64,000 nucleotides of DNA. Source: Eucommia ulmoides. Its lineage: Eukaryota; Streptophyta; Magnoliopsida; Garryales; Eucommiaceae. Below, piece after piece: positions 46,203-57,960 of the stretch (its first letter is position 1; every line of letters starts with the position of its first letter). Under the pieces are notes generated by a model. The model was not told the DNA's origin. It saw nothing but the letters and a program-made list of their open reading frames with translations, and searched no databases. The stretch covers positions 806,001-870,000 of the forward strand of contig JAENRU010000487.1 of assembly GCA_016647705.1 (NCBI GenBank), given 5' to 3'. A program made the position numbers and the translations under genes.

Positions 46203-46889
46203 TGATATCGACACGTGGTAAGGAAGGGACCCCGAAAAGGTCACTTGATTAGTCAGCATTCATCGATCATGCTGATTGGACCGCCCAGGATTTCTTCCTG
46301 GACTGACCACCGTCCAACGACTCATAGAGCATCCGTTCACGTCCACCACCCAGTGACAAGAGCTAGGGTGTTCACCACCTTATGCTCCGGGTAGAATCAT
46401 CAATTCACCAACTGATCTCCTATGTGTATGTGGGCTGAGCCTCACCTTCTTATCATTTGGGCCAACTCATGTGCTTCTTTTGGTGGGCCGAAACGCAAGG
46501 CCCATTTGCCTAAATCATGTCACGTGCCTTTTCATTAGCCATGTGTTGGATTACATAAATTGACCGCGCACAGAACCCTAATTTGACGGGGCTAATTCAA
46601 TTTTGCTCCCGTAAATAGCAAGGTAGTAAATGCTTCAGGTATGAGGTGAATTCCTACTTGACTTAATACCGCACATGTTTTTCCTAAGCTTTTACTCTCA
46701 CACTGGAGGGACTTCTCTAGGTATACCCTAACAAGTCTTTATGCAGGTATAACTTGGACCTTAAAGACTTTGACCATTAATCGTTCACCTTAGACCATTT
46801 GGTAGCAGTTTTTGTACACAAGAATGCCACTTCAGCAAATAAAATCCACCTGGACCTTGACGGGACCAACTGCAATTTCAACATCAACA
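46203..46889 (+). mobile_element. probable solo LTR, 687 bp
   Basis: Begins tgatatcgacacgtgg and ends tttcaacatcaaca, with the same ending as the neighbouring gypsy LTRs. It shares the ctcacactggagggacttctc / gtatacc..aacaagtctttatgcaggt motif order with them. Flanks atata and atatc could be a 5-bp duplication with one mismatch. No internal region or partner LTR is present. Confidence 0.55.
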
Positions 46890-47049
46890 ATATCTATATC
46901 TATTTATCTGTTGGATTCTTGTCCAACATCAATTACTTTAGAAGTGTCTAAATCTCTATATTTATGAAAAGAGTTACTCTACTTGCTATCATATGGTTTT
47001 AAGTTGGAACCTCCCCCCCCCCCCCCAACATATATATATATTTGTACTT

Positions 47050-47945
47050 GGATTAATTACACTTTGTCCCAAGTAGTTAGGCCTAATTGCTTTTCCCTCT
47101 AATGTTATTTCAATCAGTACTTTTCCCCCTGTGGTGGTGGACTAAAGTGCAACTATTCATTTTTTGTTAACTTTAATGGTCAAAGTGCAAAAGTCAACAA
47201 AAAACTGTTAAATAACATTAAATGACATTTATACCCTATTTTTGTTTTTAAAGTTTTAGGGGTCAAAATGTTGTTTTCTTTCAACTCCCACCCCCAATCC
47301 TTGCTCCAGCTCCGGCGAATCCCCCCCCCCCCATCCCACCCTACTTTAGCTCCGGCCACAGCGAACCCACCCACCCCCACCCCTCGCATAACATTTTTGT
47401 CTCCCCTCCCACCCCTTTCGTCTCCCCAACCCCACCCCCACCCCCTGCTCCAACACCAGCGAACCCACCCCCCTCCCCCCACCCCTGTTGCAACTCTCTT
47501 CTCTGCAAAGTCGGAGAAGACGATGAAAGAGTGGTGCCTTTTAGTATTTGCGATTAGTTTTTCAATTTCAATTAAGAGAGAGAGATGGTTACAAATATTG
47601 TGGTGATGAAGCATGGGTCGATCAACGAAGAGCATACGGTGGTGAATTCAACACTCAAGACGGAGAACAATGTTCCTCTCTCCAGAGAAGGTAGAGAAGA
47701 AGATAGTGAATGGAGAAGAAAAAAAATTACCCTTAAAGTTTGGATACCTTTTTAAAGTGACTCATTGAATTAGTTTTAATAGAATGATGAAATTACTCAC
47801 AATTTTAAAATAAAATGATACAATTACCCTTGATTTTAGCAGTTGCACCTCAGTTCACCACCATAGGGGCAAAGTGCTGATCGAAATAAGACAGGGGATA
47901 AAGTACAATTATGCCTAATCACAGGGAACAAAGTGTAATTAACCC
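47050..47945. mobile_element. 896-bp inverted-repeat element (MITE, Mutator-like)
   Basis: TIRs of about 105 bp: ggattaattacactttgtccc... and its inverse ending ...aacaaagtgtaattaaccc. Flanked by atttgtactt and atttgcattt, a likely 10-bp duplication with two changes. The core (47270-47530) is strongly C-rich on this strand, with several ctccggc-aatccaccc-type repeats. No recognised protein. Confidence 0.7.
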
Positions 47946-48271
47946 ATTTGCATTTATACTTTCTGGTATTTTCGTCATCAGTTATCTCCTTTGTGGTTTA
48001 TACTTAAGTGTAACGGTTAAATAATTAACATAATTTCATTTTTATCATTTTACACAATTCTATTTAATATTTAATAGTTGCATTTTTGTCTAAATCACCG
48101 AAATTAAATATAATTAACTCTTAAAATAATTCATTGACTAATTAAAAATAGGGTGCAACCATAATATTTTCATTGATAATAGAAAAAGTAGTGGAGGAAA
48201 CACATATAACAAGATTTCATTAGTAAGCCAAAAAAAAAAAAACCAAGCATCACATGTAGAATAAAATGCAG

Positions 48272-48422
48272 TCAACTCTCTTGTTGCAGCAGCCCCTTGC
48301 TCTTGAAATAGTCAACAGTTTGATTACAAATATCTTCAATCCCATAGTGGAAATTGAATCCCTCTTTGATAAGCTTTTCTGATGAGATTATCAATTTGGC
48401 ATTTGATGGAAAATCACCAAAA
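48272..48422 (-). pseudogene. lone last exon of an anthocyanidin/vestitone-reductase-like gene
   Basis: After a good acceptor (tttattgcag, AG at 48424-48423) the minus strand is open for 49 codons to TGA, reading FGDFPSNAKLIISSEKLIKE...YGIEDICNQTVDYFKSKGLL. This is the C-terminal segment typical of NADPH-dependent extended SDR enzymes such as anthocyanidin reductase, vestitone reductase and dihydroflavonol-reductase-like proteins. The Rossmann and catalytic YxxxK exons are not recognisable anywhere upstream in the window, so it is a fragment or has a very long, invaded intron. A 266-bp MITE starts 87 bp upstream of the exon. Confidence 0.75.
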
Positions 48423-48508
48423 CTGCAATAAAAACACACCAAAAATGTTTAATTTACATGCATATATGTATACACACACAGTGTTTCTGTTCCCATATTT
48501 TTGTTTCA

Positions 48509-48774
48509 GGTTAACTACATTTTACCCTCTTGTGGTTAGGTCATTTTGTACGTTGTCTCTCTGTAGTATTCGCGTCACCACTTTGGTCCTCGTGGTTGAA
48601 TATTTGTTGCATTTTATCTCCCTCGTAAACACTTTGCCCCTCTGTACTTAGGTCTACACAACAGGGTAAAGTGCGACAAATCCTAACTATAGGGGACAAA
48701 GTGGTGACGAAAATACCACAGGGGGGTAAAATACAAAACTACCTAACCATATGGGATAAAGTTTAATTAACCCT
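48509..48774. mobile_element. 266-bp foldback MITE with 11-bp target duplication
   Basis: Arms of about 115 bp: ggttaactacattttaccctcttgtggttagg... and inverted ...cctaaccatatgggataaagtttaattaaccc. Flanked by tttttgtttca on both sides (48498-48508 and 48775-48785). The length of the duplication indicates the Mutator superfamily. Confidence 0.8.
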
Positions 48775-48789
48775 TTTTTGTTTCAGTTT

Positions 48790-49480
48790 CCAGAAAACTC
48801 CGAAAACCGGAGACCATTTATGAACTGTTTTTATAAATTTGTTTCAAAATTCGGGAAATAAAAAGAAATAGATTATGTTTCTTGTGTGATTAAGATTGTA
48901 TCTAAAAGATAGGTCATTGATTTAAGTATCGGCCATTACGTAGATATGGGAAAATTGAAGACTCGAAAATTCAAGATATTGTTTTTCATTTTCCACATAA
49001 AATAACAATTACATTTTTGACTCGCTAGGATCATCATATGGCATTATCTATGAGTGTAATATGGTTGGGATAAGTGGTTAGAATATACAAAACTCAAAAT
49101 TGATATGAAAAAGCTTAAACACTAATTTTCTGAGAGTCGGTCAACTGATCAAGTAATCCCGGTCAGTTGACTAGACCAGGGGAGCCCTGGAATTGTTGTG
49201 ACCTTGATCTAGACGACTGAATGCATTTAACCAGTTGACTGACTAAACCAAGGTGTCATAAGATTTATTCGCACTTATTCGGTTAAACGACCCAGCTCAC
49301 CCGGTTAACTGACTAAATCTGAAGGCCCATTAATAATAAATTTTTGGAAAAATTACCAACTCATCTCAATAAGAGCCAAAATCTACCGAATGATCCATCA
49401 ACTTTTTAATTGAATAGAATAGTCCATAACTTACAGAATTGTATTACCGATTAGCTCGAATTTCAAATCCAACATTCGAT
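48790..49480. other. spacer without supported genes
   Basis: Contains short repeated ggtcagttgactgacc-like words at 49135-49320 but no open frame or recognised element. Confidence 0.4.
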
Positions 49481-50350
49481 TCGAACGATTTTGTTCTTCC
49501 GTAATGTTGAATATAACACGAAGTGAATTTAGTATTGAATACAATGTGAATGTGAATTTCCTGTTGATTATAACACGAATGCGAATTTTTGATGAAAAAT
49601 TGCATTTTCTTTTTTAAATTTCTACTCTTTTTTACGACAAAAATAATACCAAAAAGTTAAAAAACTAAATCAAAAGAAATAAAAATAAAAAGCAAGAGAG
49701 TAAAAATATAAATAGAAAATATAACATAAACAATAAAAAATAATATGTTACAAGGATATTTATATAATTAGATCATAAAAGAAATACCATGTTGGATTCA
49801 ACATGATGTGATAACATGAATGTGAATTTTGTGTTGAATATAATACGAATGTGAAATTTTCGATGAAAAATTGATGAAAGTAATCTTATTTTGGAGATTT
49901 TATTCATACGAATCTGAATATTTATATCATAAAAAAAATATCATGTTGAATTCAACATGATGTGAAAAACTATGAAAGGTTGAAGTAGCAAATTAAATGT
50001 AACACAAATGTGAAAACTAAAAATTCTGAACGTACGATGTTGAATGTTACGCGAATCTAAATTTTTGATTGAAAAATGATAAACTGATATATTTTTGAAG
50101 ATTTTATTCAGACGAATTTGAAAAAATAGTTTAAATCATGAAAAAATATCATGTTGAATCCAACACAATGTAAAAAATTACCAAAGTTCTTAATAGTATG
50201 TTGAATGTAACATAAGTGTGAAATTTGAAAATTCTGGAAATATAATGTTGAATGTAACACAAATCTGAAACTAATGAAAAAAAAATATTAAATGAGATAT
50301 CATTTTAAAGATTTTATTAAGATGAATTTGAATATATAATTAGATCGTGA
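49480..50350. repeat. degenerate tandem repeat, unit about 160-200 bp
   Basis: Recurring segments are atcatgttgaattcaacatgatgtg (49785, 49945, 50148) and gttgaatgtaacacgaatctgaa-like words (about 49505, 50035, 50245), with many mismatches. No coding capacity. Confidence 0.55.
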
Positions 50351-50582
50351 AAAAAATATATGTAAAATAATAGTTATTTTGATTTTAATAAAATAATTTT
50401 GAATATCTATTTTTTAGGAAGTTATAATCAAGTAAGTAGTTGGAGGGGTAAATTTAATCGAATAATTATAAAGAACTATTTGGTGACCCGTTAAAAAAAA
50501 GTTTAATCGGTAGTTTTTTCAACTTACAAGGATTCCTCGGTAATTGTCCCTAATTTTTTCAGGAACCTGGCTGAGAAACTAA

Positions 50583-51267
50583 GGCCCCGTTTGGTAACCA
50601 TTTCCATTCCAGAAATTCCCATTCTATTCCCAAATTTTTGGGAATTCTATTTGGGAATAGCGTTTGGTAATTTTTGTTTCCGTTTCCATTTCATTCCCAT
50701 TTGAGAATTGTGCCAACTTTTTTCTTAAGAAATGAGAAACAAAAAAAAAGTTGTTTCTCATTATTCCCATTCCATTCCCAAAACACATAATCACTGTTCA
50801 TCCTCCGGCCGACCACCGCCCGCCACCGGTCATCTCCGGCAACCGTCGCCGATCATCGTCCGGCCGGAAATTTTTCGGCCACTGTCACCCACCCGCCGTC
50901 GCCGGCGATGGCGCCATTGCCTTCTGGCCGGCGTAGCTGGTGCCGGCGCCGCCACCGTTCGGTCGTCGTCGGGCGGAGCCACCGCTGGCCGGTCGTCGCC
51001 GGTGCCGAAGCTACCGCAGGCGGTCGTCGCCGGCGTCGGAGCCACCGCTGGACCGCCGGATGGCCGGTGACGGCGCCACCGCCGTCCGGCCAAAACAGAA
51101 AGAAAAAAAAATTAGGATAAAATCGTTACCAAACACATTCCCTTCCCAAAACAAAAAAAAAATTATTGTTACCAAACGCGATTCTACTCCCAAGAAGAAA
51201 ACAAAATTCTCATCCCATTCCCATCCTACTGCTGGAATGGAAACAGAAACGGTTACCAAACGCCACC
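50583..51267. mobile_element. PIF/Harbinger-like MITE with a GC-rich core
   Basis: The ends ggccccgtttggtaacc and (inverted) ggtggcgtttggtaacc are flanked by TAA on both sides (50580-50582, 51268-51270), the 3-bp duplication of PIF/Harbinger elements. The middle (about 50800-51090) is extremely rich in ccgccg/gccggc words in an otherwise AT-rich element. Frames there are open on several strands because of base composition; none is recognised. Confidence 0.75.
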
Positions 51268-52511
51268 TAAGATGACTAGTCAACAAATACGCTCAGATTT
51301 CTAATTTGTTTCACAATTTTCTTCAAAAATTCAACCCATTCTTCAAAGCTAATCATTTTAAATTATCCCTAACATTGGATATATTAGAATGATTTTGGAA
51401 TGGTTTAAAACATTGGAGAAATATATTTTTAAAGGGTTTTAAACATAGAAGATGTTCTTTGATATTCTCCACATTTTTCTCTTGATTACATCCTTGTTTT
51501 GGGGTATTTGCCTCACTTATCAAGTTGTGTTTGGGTAAGGGATTTAGGGAGGGATTTCGTTTGGATAAGGGATTTAAAAATCATTTTTTAACAAATACCT
51601 TATTTAGGTATTTATAAAAAGCAATTTGTCAAATCCTTGTATCTTAAAAAAAAAGGGGAGACGAGGGATTCAGAAATGACTTTGAAATAAGTGTCTTTTC
51701 TCAAATCCATCCAAGAGAGAATTTGTGACATCGTGAGTTGTGCCGTCCATCTTATTCTTCTTCGTGGTCACTACCATCCATCTTCTTCTTCTTCGTCTCT
51801 GTTGTCGATCTAAGGTTCGTCACAGAAAGAGAGAAAAGCTAGAAAGTTATTGAGAGATGGAAAGCAAGCTTTTGCTTAGCTTCAACAAAAAATCATATCT
51901 ACCTAATTTCATCGTTCATGTATAAATTCGCATTAGGTTTCTGATGATCGGAAAGTTTGAGTGTTCGGATAGAGATTTTTTTATTTCGAAATCGCGTAAA
52001 AAGTAATGGTACTCTCTCTGTTGAAGCTCGGGACGCTTGCATTGAAGACTCTGAGCAAATCGATCGCCAGTAGGCTAAAGAATTAAGTTCGATTGCGTCC
52101 CAAATTTCACAATTTAATCGTTAGCATGGCCAGGTAATTCGTCAACATTTTGGCAAAATTGTGTGTTTGTTGTGTGATTTTCTTCATGATTTATTGATGA
52201 ATCTGGTATTATGTTGTAGTGATCGGTAAAACTTTAGATCTCAATCAGTTTGTGTTTTTAGGATTTAATGAGGTTTGTTTTTCACATTCATGAGCTGAAG
52301 AACTAATTAGGATTGACCTGAATGACTATATTCATTAGCTATTTTAGAGTAGTTTGTCATTGATGTTACAAAATCAGTGTACATAATCATCAAGATGAAA
52401 TGGTGATTAAAAATTTAGGAATTAGAAGACTACTATGAAATCAATGGAAAGCGATTGCAAAAGACTACCTAGATTGATTTATGGTGATTTTGATTAATTA
52501 ACAGTTAGTTC
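51268..52511. other. spacer between MITE and gypsy element 2
   Basis: No supported gene. 51520-51640 contains gtttgggtaagggattta and gtttggataagggattta repeats, perhaps the end of another small transposon. 51730-51800 has ccatcttcttcttcttcgt repeats. Confidence 0.4.
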
Positions 52512-53590
52512 TGATGAGTGTAAAAATGGACACTCCCACGTAACCAATGAGGAATCTCCACGTGTCAAGAAACTCTCCAATAGGACCCATGCCTACTAAA
52601 GACTAAGTATGAAGAATATGCTAGGAAGAGGCACGCCTCTGACCATGCCGGCCATTCCAAAGACCTCACCAGAAATACCCTCCGGGAAGAGCGGGCAAGC
52701 TGTCGTCGAGATGGGAAAATCTCTCTCATCTCAGCATTCTCCACAGTGGTGCTGCCCATCTCGGAAATTGATTCCACAAGCTCTTCAAAAAAGTGCCCCC
52801 TTCCTTTCCCCAGCTGTCCAGGAAGGGTAGGCAGGAACTCTCCCTTTCCCGTCTCCAGTTATCTGGGAAGGGCAAAAGACAGAACTCCCAATCTCGTGGG
52901 TAGCATGATGAACTCATCTCGGATCATGGGCCTGGCTAATTCCCCATTTGCTAATATTTTCGGCTGTGGGCCTCAGCAAAAGGGCCAAAAAGCCCAGGCC
53001 CACAAAATTAGGCCTTTTACTTGCCTTCTCATTGGCCACGCGCCGGCATGGGACACTAATCCTTGATTAAGTCCCTAAACTAACCAATTCATTGCTTATA
53101 TAAAAGAGGGCATACCAATTCCCAAAGGTACATCAAATTTACTCACTATTCTTGGTATCATATTTTTAAATCTTCTTCCTGAGTGCTGATTCTCATGCTG
53201 GAGGAGATACCCCAGGTCTATCCTGGCAAGTCTTTTGTACAGGTGTCAAGGTACTGCCTATCCCAACTCGGACCTATCTCTCCACGGATCAGAAGACCAG
53301 AAGGCGTTTGAGCTCATCTCAGCTCAAACCTATCTCTTCTTAGACTGGAAGGCGATTGAGTTCACTCCAGCTTAGACTTATCCCTTCACGGTTGAAAAAT
53401 TCTCCACGAATCAGAAAACACCTAAGTTGCTTTACCGCTCAGTCCCCATCTTGAGTCTCTTCAATTCTGCCCATCCCGTGTCAAATGGACTAATCATGAA
53501 CTTCTCCATCCCCATCCCAACAAGGAAAAAAATCTCCATAAACAGTGACCAGACAATACCGTTGAGCTCGTCCAAGATTTGACATCAACA
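52512..53590 (+). repeat. 5' LTR of gypsy element 2
   Basis: Starts tgatgagtgtaaaaatgg and ends ttgacatcaaca, as does the 3' LTR of element 1. The middle is considerably diverged from it. A TATA-like gcttatataaaag is at about 53093-53105. Confidence 0.88.
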
Positions 53591-53593
53591 ATT

Positions 53594-53602
53594 TGGCACC
53601 GT
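53594..53602 (+). other. primer binding site of element 2
   Basis: tggcaccgt, at the same offset as tggcgccgt in element 1. The single change is CG to CA, as expected from deamination of a methylated CpG. Confidence 0.6.
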
Positions 53603-55540
53603 CAATGGGAAACGCTACTAAAAGCCTTCCTTCTATCATCGTCAGTTCCTTTCCCAGCTAGAGGTTTGATGACTACAAGGTTTGGTCATACTACACGATC
53701 AAGAAACCCGAACAACGTGGTGAACAACAACCCTCCTGGAGAAATGTCAAGGGTTCCCAAATCGGATGCGTGGACTTTAGTCCCTATCCCGGAAGAAGAA
53801 AGAAATGCACCCTTGGCTGACCAAGCAGGTTCGTTGGCTCCGCCCTTAGGAGTTCATGCCAGGCAAACACTGGAGCCGTAGGTACGGTACGGATTGACAA
53901 TCTAGAGTACCAGCCAGGCTAATTCCAATCTTGCCATGATGTCATCTTCTCAAGCCAGGAATTGGCCCCAGCTCAAGGGGGACTGATTCTTCGGAATGCA
54001 GGGGAATAGGAATGTCACCAGGAGTCGGATCATGTGATTCACTCTAAAGGGAATATCTCTAAGGACCAGCCTCGTCATCGCGACCGACTTGTTTGGGAAT
54101 AGAATTTTGCCCCGCTGGCCTCTTTAGAATCTGTATCTCTACCCTCATAGGGTCATCGAATAGAGGATTTCCATGAGCCCCGGCAGGGAAGAACTTACAG
54201 CAACGTTACCTGTGCTGACCGTAGGATTTGTTGTGTTCAAGATGAGGATTCCCACTCTCTTCCCGCTAGGAGGCAGAGATCCAGAGTGGCTATGAGCTAA
54301 GTTATAGTTCGCCCAGGAGAGAGACCATCTTGAAAAGGCACATGGCCGAGATAGAGGTGGCGCTCGTTTATAGAAGGGGGCCGTAGGGCTTCCTTAAGGG
54401 ATAAGGTCTCCCTTTTTTGATGAGATCGTGCTTAAAGTGGTTTCGTATAGGTTTCTTAGTCCCCAGATAGCTTCATATGATGGAACTACGGACCCCATCG
54501 ATCACGTCACCGTTTTTGTTGCTTTCATGGATATACACACGACTTCCATTGCAATTAGGTGTAAGTCATTCCCTCTTACCCTTTCAGGGATGGCCAGCAC
54601 TTGGTTTCGGGACTTGGCTCCCACCTCAATCTTAACCTTTGCCCAACTCGAACAGTTCTTCTTGACTTGGCTCAGCTGCTCTCGGTGAAGGCTTAAAATA
54701 GCTACCCACATCCTCGCACTTCAACAAAAGATTGGAGAAAATTTAGGCAATTTTGTGAGCAGGTTCCACATGAAAAGTTTGTGTTGCGAAGGCCTTCCGA
54801 ATGTCGTGGCCTTAAACGCGTTTATCAATGGATTGAGATATCGAAAGTTGTCTTACGACCTATGCCGAACCTTATTGCCGCCCTGGCTAGGGGTATAAGC
54901 TTTTATGTGGCAGACCTCAAGGACATTGTGAAGCGTGACTGCGAAGGGAGTCAGAAAAAGAAATGTTGAATAGAGGAGGTACTGAGCAGAGCGTAGGGTT
55001 CTTGGAGGTTGCAGGCCGAGGGATATTTGGGACCTCTTCCCAGAGAATAGAGGTTTCCTCCACCCCCAGGGACTCGTCGGGGGTTGACTCCTCTAACAGT
55101 GTTTATTACAATAATCTTTACCGAAAATGCAGGAAGATAATTCTTCCCTCTTGCTCCTCCCCTAGGGGAAAACCCATGGGAAAATCCATCGCTAAATACT
55201 ATGAATTCCACTGTGACTGCGGTCACATGACGGACGAATACTACCAGTTTCAAAAAAAGATTGAGGCCCTCATAAAACAGGGGTATCTTGGTCATTATGT
55301 CTTGAAAAAGAACATATGCTCCTAGGAGAGGAGCCACCGAGAAGAGCGTAGGGGCCAATCGAGAAGGGTAAACCGTGGATGATCCTTATCGAGAAGAGAA
55401 GTTGAAGAATACGATGATGATATATGGGTGGATTGTAAGATAAATATGATCCATGGTGGCCTCGGAAGGGAGACGACCATTTCCCGGAAGAGGTACGAGT
55501 GTAAAGCAAAGAGGAAAGCCGACGAAAACGTGTACGAGGT
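53600..55540 (+). pseudogene. gag remnant of gypsy element 2
   Basis: Contains the gag core YDGTTDPIDHVTVFVAF and CKSFPLTLSGMASTWFRDLAP, a stop after WLSCSR, then QQKIGENLGNFVSRFH and the C-terminal KYYEFHCDCGHMTDEYYQF segment (about 55190-55260) that replaces a classical zinc knuckle in this group. Several frameshifts and stops. Confidence 0.75.
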
Positions 55541-56240
55541 AAGCACAATTGATGCTGGCATGCATAAAGTTATCTTATTTTGCAAAGCTGACCTCCGAGG
55601 GGTACATACCCCTCACGACAATGCCTTCGTAATTTTGGCTCTAATCAACTACTACAAAGTGGGATGGATCCTGATTGACAAAAGAAGCTCCGTAGATATT
55701 GTCTTTAAATGGGAATTCGACAGAATGAACATGAGTTCGGGCTCCGCAAAACCCACTACCTCCCCCTCGTCGGTTTCAATGGGGATGTAGCAAGCTCCAA
55801 TGGTTAGATCTCCCTTCCCGTCACAATCACCGTCGCGCCTATCTCGGCCTTGATTTGGGCCAAATTCCTTATCATGGACTGATATTCTCTGTATAATGTT
55901 ATCATTGGGTTACCAACTTTAGTTGTCTTGAAGGTTATATTCTCTCCCCATCACCGATCACTGAAATCCCCACAGAGGAAGGGGTGGAAAAAGTACGTGG
56001 AGATCAGGAGATAGACAGATTATGTGCCAAAAGGGTGCTCGAGAAGATAAAATAGTAGTCAATGACTGGGACTGGGAACAACGAGGCCAAGCTCATGGCT
56101 TTGTTCGATCCTAGAACGGTGCCGATCGATAACCCTCGAGATGAGGAGCCTCATCCACGGCCCCATAAAGACCTTTTGGAAATACTCATTCATCCCACCA
56201 TTGAGAAAAGAACTATCTGGATAGGCGCTCGGCTCAATGC
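55541..56240 (+). pseudogene. protease remnant of gypsy element 2
   Basis: The active-site region reads WILIDKRSSVDIVF where functional relatives have Asp-Gly-Gly-Ser-Ser, so the site is degenerate. The SLYNVIIGLPTL segment follows after a stop. Confidence 0.65.
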
Positions 56241-57060
56241 GACCCAACAAGAATAGCTCATCAATCTCCTCAGGATAAACTACAACGTATTCGCCTAGTC
56301 TCACAACAAACTCCTTGGGATCGACCCAAGTTTAGCTATGTATCGTCTCCACACCGATCCTCATCTTCCCCCCGTGATGCAAAAATAGGGAAAATTTCAC
56401 TCGGAACGCCAGAAACTTGTTGATCAAGAAATGGACAAATTGGTGAAATCAGCCGCGGTGGAAGAAGTTGAGTTCTCGGATTGGGTCTCCAATGTCGTCC
56501 TTGCGCCCAAGGCCAAAAATAAGTGGTGTCTTTACGTGGACTTCAAGGACCTCAACAAGGTGTGCCCCAAGGATTTCTTTTCTTTGTCAAGAATAGATCT
56601 GATCATAGATGCCACGGTGGGGTACGAGCTCTTAAATTTCCTTGACACTTATGTTGGATATAATCAAATTCCCATGTTTCCTCATGATAAGGGAAACACT
56701 TCATTCATCATGAGCAAAGGCACCTACTGCTACAAGGTTATGCCCTTCAGCCTCCATAATACCGAGGCAACCTATCAAAGGCTTGTGAATAAGATGTTCA
56801 AAGAAGAGTTCAGATCAACAATGGAAGTTTACATAGATGACATGCTCGTAAAGAGCACCAAAGCGTCTGACCACATCGTCCATCTCCAAAACCTATTTGA
56901 TAAACTCCAAGCCTATCGCATAAAGTTGAACCCTACCAAGTGTATTTTCGGGGTTTCAGCAGGGAAGTTCCTAGACTACATGGTCTCCCAGCACGGCATT
57001 GATACCAACCCTGATTAGATTAACATCGTTCTCAGAATGGCCTCTCCACGAACAAAGAAA
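56241..57060 (+). pseudogene. reverse transcriptase remnant of gypsy element 2
   Basis: One open stretch of about 195 codons (56431-57018) carries KLVKSAAVEEVEFSDW, VDFKDLNKVCPKD, MPFSLHNTEATYQRLVNKMF and the catalytic YIDDMLVKS. Stops occur just upstream and at 57016-57018. It is better preserved than the same region of element 1. Confidence 0.85.
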
Positions 57061-57600
57061 GAAGTCCAAATACTTACCGAGATATTAGCCGTCCTGAACC
57101 AATTTATCTTGTGTTCCTCAGAGAAATGTCTCCCTTTCTTCACAATTTTACGGGGCAACAAAACCTTCTAGTGGACGACAGAGTATGAGATTACCTTCCA
57201 AGAGCTTAAAGCTTACCTCTCCTCAACACCGCTACATAGTACCCCCAAGGATGGATAAGAATCGTTCATGTACGACTATTGTTCAAGAAGAGGAAGGGAT
57301 CCAAAGACCCATGTAATATTCAAGCTGGGTGTTGACTGATGCCGAGACAAGGTACCAACAATTCAAAAAGTTAGCTTATGCCCTTCTCATCGCATCGAGA
57401 AAGTTGAGACAGTATTTTTAAGGGCACGTGATTCTTACTGATCGACCTCTGAGGCAAGTTCTTCACTTTCTAGATATTTCTCATCGACTCATGAAATATA
57501 GCCTCGATCTCGGTCAATTCCACATTGATTATCGGCCCAAGACAGCCATCAAGGTATAGGTGCTGGCCGATTTTATTACCGACCTGAACTTCCCGAAAAA
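57061..57600 (+). pseudogene. RNase H (RT-linked) remnant of gypsy element 2
   Basis: Fragments FLDISHRLMKYSLDLGQFHIDYRPK and DAETRYQQFKKL mark the domain; it is spread over frames with several stops and an internal deletion near 57260 relative to element 1. Confidence 0.65.
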
Positions 57601-57960
57601 AGCCTATCCTGGATGACCATGACCCTGTCCCACAAGAGACTCATCTCGGCCCCAACAGAGGCTTCAGTACTGGAAGGGACCTTAGATCCCGAATCAAACG
57701 ATGATCTCAGCCCAGACCAGTGGCAGCTCTTCACGGACGGATCCTCAAACATTGGAGGCTACATAGTCGGGATAGTTCTGGTAGTCCTGGACCGGTAAGA
57801 GATAGAATATACCCTCCAATTGGGATTCCGGGCTACCAACAATAAAGCTAAATATGAAGCCGTTCTCGTCGAACTCAGGCTGGCAAGAGAATTCAACTCC
57901 AAAAATCTCCAAGTCCTATGAGACTCATAAGTATGACTACTTACCTCAGAAGGGTGAAGA
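57601..57960 (+). pseudogene. second RNase H-like domain of gypsy element 2
   Basis: Segments QLFTDGSSNIGG, LGFRATNNKAKYEAVL and KNLQVL correspond to the extra RNase H of element 1. The first Asp is present. The expected Glu of the second motif is altered, and the last motif is truncated by stops. Confidence 0.65.

Noticed and set aside
47180-47635. Gly-rich minus-strand and Pro-rich plus-strand frames in the 896-bp MITE
   Set aside because: Product of a C-rich low-complexity stretch; nothing conserved is visible.
50732-51120. Overlapping Arg/Pro-rich frames on both strands of the GC-rich MITE core
   Set aside because: Open in many frames at once because of GC-rich simple composition; no domain and no start context.
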